Source of the DNA: Cytophagaceae bacterium
GTDB lineage: Bacteria; Bacteroidota; Bacteroidia; Cytophagales; Spirosomataceae
Assembly: GCA_947450365.1 (NCBI GenBank)
Contig: CANFVE010000005.1
Location: forward strand, 1-64,000
Reading direction: 5' to 3'
DNA: 64,000 nt
The notes under the pieces are model-generated. The model was not told the DNA's origin. It worked only from the letters and a program-made list of their open reading frames with translations, and made no database searches. Numbering within the stretch: position 1 is the first letter of the stretch; every line of letters starts with the position of its first letter. This document shows, in pieces, positions 57,899-64,000 of this stretch. The translations under genes were made by a program, and so were the position numbers.

Positions 57899-58984
57899 TT
57901 AGAATTTAGGACAAGCCGTCGTCCGTTTCCATTTAATAAAAGGTTTTTTGAAGGACATGTCCCAATCAAACAAATAGGCAATCGAGATTTCATGCGCCCC
58001 ACCTGTGGAAACGCCTAAGTTCGACGTCGTCATGTCATACGAATAGCCTATCGAAAAATTATCTTGCCGATAGCCCACCAAAAACACCATCGACTCGCGT
58101 GCTGAGGAGACACCCGATTTTTGAATCGGAATACCGCGATACCAGGATCCAAAGACCATCGGTGCCAAGGTCAGATAGGCCCCCACGTCCATTTGGTCAA
58201 AATTTCCCTGGTGTTTATAATGCAACACAGGACTCAAACTCTTCTCATGATTCCGCTCGCTGTATTCGTTTTCTTCCAAATAGGCGCTTTCGAAATCGAT
58301 TTTGGTCCCAATCTGTAAACTGTATTTCGGAGCCAAAAAATCCTCAGACACATAGGGAAGAGGATTCGCCGGATCTTTTAATGTATTCACAAAGGATTTA
58401 TTCGCCGCATTTAAATGGTGGACGGAAACACCCACCCAGGTATTTTTTGTACTAAATAAAGCCCCTGTGGAAAGATCCAGATATTGTTTGTTGGGAACGA
58501 TTCGTTGTAACACCGGATCGGTGCTCGAGCCATAGGTTCCCGAACTTAAAAAACTATTCACTTGATCCCCAAAAATCAAGCCTGACGTATTTAGCCCTCG
58601 GTTCACATAGGCGCCTTCGATGCCCAACGAGAGATTGCTTTCCTCATTCAGATTGATGTGATAGGCATATTGAAGTCCAAAAGAGGTAGTTTGTAAATTC
58701 GCAAATTGCTTGTCACTGCTTGCATAAAATCCGAAACCACTGCTTAAAGCCCCCAGGCTGATGTCGCCCGAAACGGAAGAATATTGGTAATTCGCATCCA
58801 AATTTGGCCATTGGGAACGATGATTGAAATTAATCTTGGAAGTACCTTGCACGCCGGCGAAGGCAGGGGAGATGAGTTGGGGCGCTGCGTAAAACTGTGA
58901 CAACTGCGGATCCTGTCCATGTACCTCCGCGAGGCCAACGAAAATGAGTAACAAACATGAAAAAATTCCAACGATTTTTCTCAT
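57899..58984 (-). CDS. PorP/SprF family type IX secretion membrane protein
   Basis: Outer-membrane beta-barrel protein of the PorP/SprF family. 361 residues from ATG 58984, giving a signal peptide (RKIVGIFSCLLLIFVGLAEVHG); the longer frame to 59026 has none. Family hallmarks: QDPQLSQFYAAPQLISPAFAGVQG at the mature N-terminus (shown by QLSQFYAAP and SPAFAG), INFNHRSQWP, FGLQYAYHIN, and repeated strands to the end. SprF-like proteins serve as partners for secretion of proteins with type B (gliding) C-terminal domains, and the divergent gene 72 bases away encodes exactly such a protein. Confidence 0.92.
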   Translation of the reverse strand: MRKIVGIFSCLLLIFVGLAEVHGQDPQLSQFYAAPQLISPAFAGVQGTSKINFNHRSQWPNLDANYQYSSVSGDISLGALSSGFGFYASSDKQFANLQTTSFGLQYAYHINLNEESNLSLGIEGAYVNRGLNTSGLIFGDQVNSFLSSGTYGSSTDPVLQRIVPNKQYLDLSTGALFSTKNTWVGVSVHHLNAANKSFVNTLKDPANPLPYVSEDFLAPKYSLQIGTKIDFESAYLEENEYSERNHEKSLSPVLHYKHQGNFDQMDVGAYLTLAPMVFGSWYRGIPIQKSGVSSARESMVFLVGYRQDNFSIGYSYDMTTSNLGVSTGGAHEISIAYLFDWDMSFKKPFIKWKRTTACPKF

Positions 58985-59056
58985 AAATTTGCGCTTAGCC
59001 CCGCAAATTAAACGATTAATTACCAAAAACCAATAATTTGCGCTAATTTGTGCTCT

Positions 59057-61891
59057 ATGCGTGGATTTGTACTCTTGTTCGCCTGCTTATTTTTGACATG
59101 TATCCAATTACATGGACAAAGAGATATCATTTTTCGAAATAATTGTATTACTCAATGTGCCAATTGTGATGCAGGACAAAATCCTGACATGGCAACAGTT
59201 TTTGAATTGAATGAAGTCCCTCCAGCTGGTACAACCTATTTATGGGATTTTGGCGAACCAAATATGCCAGGCAATACATCTGTAAAAGCTACGGGCATTC
59301 ATCAATATTGTAGTCCTGGTAAAAAAACGGTGACCTTAACCTTATCCAAAATTGGCAGCTCAACAGAAATCTTAAAAAAGGATTTAATCATCGGACAATT
59401 ACCTTATGTATATTTAGGGAAAGATAGAAATGATACCACAAAAACTATTTGTAAAGGCCAAGGCTTGGTTTTAGAGGCATTTGGAAAAGTAGGTAGGCCC
59501 AATTATCCTGTGGAAGTTTCTTGGTTTCCTGGTGGGCAAACCACGGATAATATCAAAGCAGATAGTTCTGGCTGTTACTCTGTTCAGGTAAAAGATATTG
59601 CCTCTGGTTGTACGACTGAAGCTAAGATGCAACTTAAAGTTTGCGGTGAAAGGGATCCTTTTGCCGCAAGAGTGAAGAACCCTTATAAGATTTGGTGTTT
59701 TGGGAATGGGGCAGGATTAATTTTTAATGATCGAGATAATCCGACACCAACAAGTTGTGCACTTTCAGCACCCAATGGTGTAGCAAAAATGGAAGATGCC
59801 TCAAGTGCTAGTGGCTTAATTTTTTATACTGATGGAGTTACAGTATATGATTCAACAGGTGTTCCAATTGACCCCTTAAAAAAATTGAATGGAGAAAAAG
59901 GGAACTCCCAAGGAGTAACCATTATACCCAAAACCACATGTAAGGGATGTCAGTCAGAGTATTACGTATTTACATTGTCAAAAAATGCAGCAGGAGAAAA
60001 TTTGATTTATTACAGTATTGTTGATATGAAATTAAATCAAGGAAGAGGCGGAATTTCAGAGTTAAATAAATTGTTGAGTCCTGTCCCAACAACCTCCAGA
60101 ATATTAGCATCTCAAGGTGGTAAGGATTTTTATTGGCTTATTACTCAGGATGCAAACTCTAATATTACAAGAAATTTTAAAATATCTAGTGCAGGAATAT
60201 CCCAACCAATTAATTCGATAGGTGGAACTACTTTCACTTCTGTTAGTGGATCGAATGGAACAACGAAAATTTCACCGGATTGGACTAAAATGGCTATAAC
60301 CGTTCCAGGTCCACCCACAAATAAAATTGATTTATATGATTTAAATCCAATTACCGGGAATCCAACATTTTGGACAAGCATTGATCTTGGTACAAGTCCA
60401 CCAACCGTTTATGGAGTTGAATATTCGGCAGATAAGAAAGTGTTATACGTAAGTATGTTGGGTGATGGAGCTACCGTAAAATCTCAAATTTTGCAGTTTG
60501 ATATTTCTATTAATCGTAAAACGCATATAGATTCTTCCAAGGTTGTCGTATTTGAAACTACGGAAAAAATCGGAGCCTTACAAATTGATCCCATTTACAA
60601 CAATATTATTTTTATTGCATTTCAAGGTAGTGATGCATTAGGAAAAATCACTAGTACTAATGGTTTAATAAATGCAAATACGCCAACACTTTTACAGGCT
60701 AAGTTTGAAAGAAAGGGAGTGGTATTTCCAACAACTTTAACGTCTACTTTGGGGACAGCAGTTACGAGTGAGTTAGGTTTGCCTGCAACAATACCTTTTC
60801 CGCCAACCTCACAAAATATCCCTAAAATAAAGTTAGATACGTGTGTAGGTAAAGTTTTTAAGTTTAAAGTAGATCAAAAACTTTGTGATCCAATTGAAAA
60901 TAGCAAAATTGATTGGAAAATCTACCAGACCTCTCTCAGCCTAATTCCGAATCCTGCGGGCATCATGGTGCCTAAGGACAGCACAAAAATTATCTATTCC
61001 TTCACAGGTCCTGAAATGCGCTACGAGTTTAAAAAGTCAGATACTTATGTAATTACAGCCTCAATTTCAAATATTTGCAAGAAAGATTATTTATTGGATG
61101 GAGAGCAATTTGTCATCGATGTTTTAGAACCCTTGTCCCTTGCCCCCGAATTTAATCGGATTTGCAAAACGAATGCGACGATTAAATTGGATAGCATTCC
61201 TCCATCTAAGAATTTGGTTTTCGAATGGAGCAATGGGCAAAAAACACCCACGGCAACCATCCCGAATCCGGGGGGAGAATTGAGCGTGATCGTGACGGAT
61301 ACGTCGAGCGGTTGCCAAGTGAAAGCCTCCACGAAGGTCAATTTCTTGACCAATAAAATGGTCATGCCACCAAACGATTTCTCCATCTGTATGGATGAAC
61401 CCGTGCCATTCACCATAACCTTAAATACGAGTCAGAGGGATTTGGTCTTTGATTGGTCAGGTCCTGGTGGGGCGACGTCTACGACGAATCAAATACGCGT
61501 CAACCAGAAGGGAAATTATGATGTCAAAATAACGGATAAACAAGGATGTATCATGCCGCTGACCTTTCCGGTGGCAGATCGTTGCGATGCATCCGTACTC
61601 GCACCCACCATTTTCACGCCCAATGGCGATGGAAAAAATGATGATTTCATTCCCAAGCCGAAATCGGATCCCCGAACCGAGATGATTAGCCTTCAGATTT
61701 TTAACCGCTGGGGTGAGATGCTTTATACCCAAACCAAAGTTAGCTCTTCTGAGGAATTGAAATGGAATGGTTTAGTGAACGGAAAACCTGTCCCTCAAGA
61801 ATCCTATGTGTGGGTCGTAAATTTCAAGGCCGTGGACTATCCTAACAAAGGCATTCAAACCCAACGAGGGGCCGTCATCGTCGCCTATTAG
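59057..61891 (+). CDS. Large surface protein with PKD-like start and gliding-type (CHU_C) T9SS sorting domain
   Basis: A 944-residue secreted protein. Signal peptide (RGFVLLFACLFLTCIQLHG), a PKD-like domain (TTYLWDFGEPNMPGN to KKTVTLTLSKIG, about 50-115), a second Ig/PKD-like domain, a long region (about 210-580) opening with IWCFGNGAGLIF and GLIFYTDGVTVYDSTG, typical of propeller-like parts in such proteins, more Ig-like segments, and the C-terminal gliding-motility-associated domain (ILAPTIFTPNGDGKNDDF, LQIFNRWGEMLY, WNGLVNGKPVPQESYVWVV). It should be exported by T9SS with help of the divergent PorP/SprF protein. Start at ATG 59057. The middle of the gene is much richer in A+T than its 3' end. 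Confidence 0.9.
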   Translation: MRGFVLLFACLFLTCIQLHGQRDIIFRNNCITQCANCDAGQNPDMATVFELNEVPPAGTTYLWDFGEPNMPGNTSVKATGIHQYCSPGKKTVTLTLSKIGSSTEILKKDLIIGQLPYVYLGKDRNDTTKTICKGQGLVLEAFGKVGRPNYPVEVSWFPGGQTTDNIKADSSGCYSVQVKDIASGCTTEAKMQLKVCGERDPFAARVKNPYKIWCFGNGAGLIFNDRDNPTPTSCALSAPNGVAKMEDASSASGLIFYTDGVTVYDSTGVPIDPLKKLNGEKGNSQGVTIIPKTTCKGCQSEYYVFTLSKNAAGENLIYYSIVDMKLNQGRGGISELNKLLSPVPTTSRILASQGGKDFYWLITQDANSNITRNFKISSAGISQPINSIGGTTFTSVSGSNGTTKISPDWTKMAITVPGPPTNKIDLYDLNPITGNPTFWTSIDLGTSPPTVYGVEYSADKKVLYVSMLGDGATVKSQILQFDISINRKTHIDSSKVVVFETTEKIGALQIDPIYNNIIFIAFQGSDALGKITSTNGLINANTPTLLQAKFERKGVVFPTTLTSTLGTAVTSELGLPATIPFPPTSQNIPKIKLDTCVGKVFKFKVDQKLCDPIENSKIDWKIYQTSLSLIPNPAGIMVPKDSTKIIYSFTGPEMRYEFKKSDTYVITASISNICKKDYLLDGEQFVIDVLEPLSLAPEFNRICKTNATIKLDSIPPSKNLVFEWSNGQKTPTATIPNPGGELSVIVTDTSSGCQVKASTKVNFLTNKMVMPPNDFSICMDEPVPFTITLNTSQRDLVFDWSGPGGATSTTNQIRVNQKGNYDVKITDKQGCIMPLTFPVADRCDASVLAPTIFTPNGDGKNDDFIPKPKSDPRTEMISLQIFNRWGEMLYTQTKVSSSEELKWNGLVNGKPVPQESYVWVVNFKAVDYPNKGIQTQRGAVIVAY

Positions 61892-62002
61892 CCTTTTTTA
61901 CCGCTTAGTAAATTACCGACCATTAGATAAATTTCATAAGGATATCCTTTTCGCATGCTTTTCTTTTGTATTACGTTAAAGTTCTACAATACAATTCTTA
62001 CC

Positions 62003-62284
62003 ATGCGAAAAATTATACTAAGCATCCTTTTTATGTTGCCTTTTGTTATTGCCTCGGCATTTACGCCCGGTGAAACGGTGAAGGTAGGATCTGAGCCTGC
62101 TGGGGCCGAAGTTCAATTAAACGGCCGTTATGTGGGCAAAACACCTTTGGAAATCACGGTGGACTATACACGTAAGTCCAACTTCCTTTATTTTACCAAA
62201 ATAGGTCATCAAGGTTTACGCCTCGACTTATCTAAAAATCAAAAAGAAGTTTCTGTCACCCTGGTTCCCGAGAAAATCAAATGA
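62003..62284 (+). CDS. Small exported PEGA-domain protein
   Basis: A 93-residue protein: signal peptide (RKIILSILFMLPFVIASA, about 1-19) and one PEGA domain (VKVGSEPAGAEVQLNGRYVG then KTPLEITVDYTRKSNFLYF and a closing SVTLVPEK strand). PEGA domains are surface-associated beta units, often in S-layer or cell-wall proteins. Start at ATG 62003, which begins the signal peptide. The stop overlaps the next gene by ATGA. Confidence 0.85.
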   Translation: MRKIILSILFMLPFVIASAFTPGETVKVGSEPAGAEVQLNGRYVGKTPLEITVDYTRKSNFLYFTKIGHQGLRLDLSKNQKEVSVTLVPEKIK

Positions 62285-62529
62285 AAATCTCCTTATTTGA
62301 TCGCTTTATTGCTTTTTGGAAAGGACATAAAATTGTCGAATTGTATTCGTCGGAGAACCAACGTAGCTATCCCACCATCGCCGAAAAAGACGAACAAGGC
62401 CGCTTAGTCTGCCGCATCCCTCGCTTCGCGAAGGATTGGGAGTATATTGAAATCGTCTTATTGCCCGATGGGAAACTCGAATTTCCCGATGAAAAATTAA
62501 ATGACATTGGCCTCGACCAATGGAAATAA
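62281..62529 (+). CDS. Small hypothetical protein
   Basis: An 82-residue soluble protein, charged, no signal or membrane segment (KISLFDRFIAFWKGHKIVEL at the start, ELYSSENQRSYPTIAEKDEQ next). Coupled to the PEGA gene by an ATGA overlap (62281-62284) and convergent with the purF-like gene, whose stop adjoins its own. No family recognised; I call it a gene because of the coupling and coding-like composition. Confidence 0.75.
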   Translation: MKISLFDRFIAFWKGHKIVELYSSENQRSYPTIAEKDEQGRLVCRIPRFAKDWEYIEIVLLPDGKLEFPDEKLNDIGLDQWK

Positions 62530-64000
62530 TTAATAGGCCCGCACTTCGATTCCCTTCATAAAATTCACGAAGGCTTTATTTACCACTTGATTACCTCCCC
62601 TTGTCGGGAAATTCCCCGTGAAATACCAATCGCCCAAGTGATTCGGACATGCCGTATTTAAATTGGCTACCGTTTGATAAACTACCGAAACTTCCGCTTT
62701 CAAATGCTTTGGTTTCACAATTTCTGCAATCTTCGCCGAAATCTCCTCATCAGTAAACGGTGCATAAACTGCCTTGACAAAATTCTCCTCATTCGCCGTT
62801 CCATTTTCGAGGGCCAACAAACATTTCAAATGCACCTCCTCCAAAATGTGCTCCATGTCTCTTTCCTTCAACAAAGCCAATGCCGCCCGGAAAGCCACAA
62901 ATTCCTTCATCTTCGACATATCAATCCCATAACAATCCGGATAGCGAATCTGAGGTGCCGACGAGACAATGACAATCTTCTTTGGCGATAATTTATCCAA
63001 TAAACTTAAAATACTCTTCTCCAAGGTCGTCCCCCGCACAATCGAATCATCGATCAATACCACTGAATCCACCCCCTTGTTGATCACCTCGTAGGTCGTA
63101 TCGTACACATGCGACACCATATCATCCCGCTGGTTATCATTCGTGATGAAGGTTCGCACCTTCACATCTTTGGAGATCAATTTCTCCACGCGCGGTCGGA
63201 AGGTCAACAATTCCTCCAATTCCTCCTCGAACAATATCCCCTCCATAATCGCCTTCTTCCGCTCTTTGGCCAAATGATCCTCCAAGCCATCAATCATCCC
63301 CAAAAAGGCCGTTTCAGCCGTATTTGGAATATATGAAAAGACCGTATTTTTCAAGTCATGATGGACTTCGTCCAAGATTTGTGGAATGAGCAATTGGCCC
63401 AATTTCTTCCGCTCATGGTAAATATCTGGATCGGAACCCCGCGAGAAATAAATCCGCTCAAAGGAACAAGATTTTTGCTCCAAGCGATCTATGAAAGGCT
63501 CCTCTTTCGCCGAACCATCCATCTCGATAATCAGGGCATGCCCCGGTGTGATCTCCTTGATTTCGCTGTATTCGCAATTAAACGAGGTTTTAATCGCCTG
63601 TTTTTCAGAGGCTACTACCACCACCTCATCATCCATGTAATAAAAAGCAGGACGAATTCCTGCCGGATCCCGCGCGACGAAACTTGCGCCATATCCCGTC
63701 ATCCCCACCATGGCATATCCACCATCAAAATCTTTGCAAGAACGCACTAACACCCGCTTCAGGTCAATTTGCTGCGCCAGGACATCCGATAATTCCGGAT
63801 TTTCATATTGATCTCGGTATTTCAAAAACTGCCGCTGGTTCTCCTCATCCAAAAAGTGCCCAATCTTCTCCATCACCGTCACTGTATCCACTTTTTCCTT
63901 GGGATGCTGACCTAAAGAAACTAATTTGTCGAAAAGGTCATCCACATTCGTCATGTTGAAATTACCCGCCATCACTAAATTCCGACTGCGCCAATTGTTC
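62530..64000 (-). CDS. Amidophosphoribosyltransferase-like protein (5' truncated by window)
   Basis: Ntn-amidotransferase/phosphoribosyltransferase related to PurF, the first enzyme of de novo purine synthesis (PRPP + Gln to phosphoribosylamine). The visible 490 residues lack the N-terminus: the frame stays open to base 64000 (reading NNWRSRNLVMAGNFNMTN), so the catalytic N-terminal Cys lies beyond. Seen: GGYAMVGMTGYGASFVARDPAGIRP-type glutaminase residues (DPAGIRP), ASEKQAIKTSF, and the PRPP-binding VLIDDSIVRGTT, then ISSAPQIRYPDCYGIDM. C-terminal extension (about 90 residues) ends in FNFMKGI-like sequence. Bacteroidota commonly carry such long PurF-like proteins. Whether this is the housekeeping purF or a paralogue cannot be told. 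Confidence 0.88.
   Translation of the reverse strand, partial: NNWRSRNLVMAGNFNMTNVDDLFDKLVSLGQHPKEKVDTVTVMEKIGHFLDEENQRQFLKYRDQYENPELSDVLAQQIDLKRVLVRSCKDFDGGYAMVGMTGYGASFVARDPAGIRPAFYYMDDEVVVVASEKQAIKTSFNCEYSEIKEITPGHALIIEMDGSAKEEPFIDRLEQKSCSFERIYFSRGSDPDIYHERKKLGQLLIPQILDEVHHDLKNTVFSYIPNTAETAFLGMIDGLEDHLAKERKKAIMEGILFEEELEELLTFRPRVEKLISKDVKVRTFITNDNQRDDMVSHVYDTTYEVINKGVDSVVLIDDSIVRGTTLEKSILSLLDKLSPKKIVIVSSAPQIRYPDCYGIDMSKMKEFVAFRAALALLKERDMEHILEEVHLKCLLALENGTANEENFVKAVYAPFTDEEISAKIAEIVKPKHLKAEVSVVYQTVANLNTACPNHLGDWYFTGNFPTRGGNQVVNKAFVNFMKGIEVRAY

Noticed and set aside
62530..63975. GTG at 63975 as the start of the purF-like gene
   Set aside because: The frame continues upstream without a stop to the window edge and reads family-like sequence (NNWRSRNLVMAG), so the gene is cut by the window.
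1..64000. CRISPR arrays, IS elements, tRNA or rRNA genes
   Set aside because: No regularly spaced repeats, transposase-like frames, terminal inverted repeats, or cloverleaf-forming sequences were noticed on reading the intergenic regions; a tRNAscan/Infernal run would be needed to exclude them fully.

Overview
The window looks like chromosomal core genome from a Bacteroidota bacterium, most likely a pigmented, aerobic member of the Cytophagales. This rests on several things seen in the sequence: a PorP/SprF-like protein divergent from a surface protein with a gliding-type (CHU_C) type IX secretion C-terminal domain; two TonB-dependent receptors; Bacteroidota-only families (DUF4292, DUF4833, zinc-less DksA-like); a GT3-type glycogen synthase; carotenoid genes crtI and crtB; few Shine-Dalgarno sequences; and repeated TAnnTTTG boxes just upstream of genes, which is the -7 element of the Bacteroidota primary sigma factor. 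The genus cannot be fixed from the window. I saw no IS element, prophage, CRISPR array, tRNA or rRNA. Both end genes (a Gfo/Idh/MocA oxidoreductase and a PurF-like enzyme) are cut by the window edge.

Layout. 1-1.6 kb: end of a sugar oxidoreductase plus a secreted DUF1080 protein, then 420 bases with three terminator hairpins and no convincing gene. 2-7.7 kb: lpdA; prfB with its programmed +1 frameshift; then a leftward series of ECF sigma factor, small protein, nth, pnuC, a zinc-less DksA-like protein and two small membrane proteins, the last three from their own strong promoter. 8-11.6 kb: a secreted duplicated-domain protein, then leftward 5-FTHF cyclo-ligase, hypothetical, asd and pdxJ. 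11.7-17.6 kb: ileS (an IleRS2-type enzyme with a GIHH signature), then an MBOAT acyltransferase and its SGNH partner. 17.6-25.1 kb: amidohydrolase; TPR/DUF4292/EnvC-like module; TonB receptor. 25.2-29.8 kb: ECF sigma factor, then crtI-crtB-tauE-kir in a tightly packed run. 29.9-39.8 kb: M1 peptidase; xylA-GH106-alkD; glycogen synthase and glycosylasparaginase. 39.9-45.7 kb: penicillin acylase family protein, small membrane protein, Skp/OmpH, smpB, and leftward tag-GT2-hemJ. 45.8-49.4 kb: cobalamin riboswitch and BtuB-like receptor; fabI and DUF4833. 49.5-54.1 kb: rimP-nusA-infB with a terminator-like hairpin in the leader. 54.3-61.9 kb: polysaccharide export pair (SLBB/Wza-like and Wzz-like), PorP/SprF, and the large secreted protein. 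61.9-64 kb: PEGA protein, small protein, purF-like gene.

Gene packing is tight: many ATGA or 1-base overlaps within operons and four convergent pairs whose stop codons overlap. Much of the window is housekeeping (translation, base-excision repair, cofactor and amino-acid synthesis) mixed with envelope and secretion functions. No wholly new system is evident. The best leads are the NusA-operon leader hairpin, the GIHH IleRS, the carotenoid/TauE/Kir operon, the composition-mosaic T9SS surface protein, and a palindrome sitting on the promoter of the DksA-like/membrane-protein operon.
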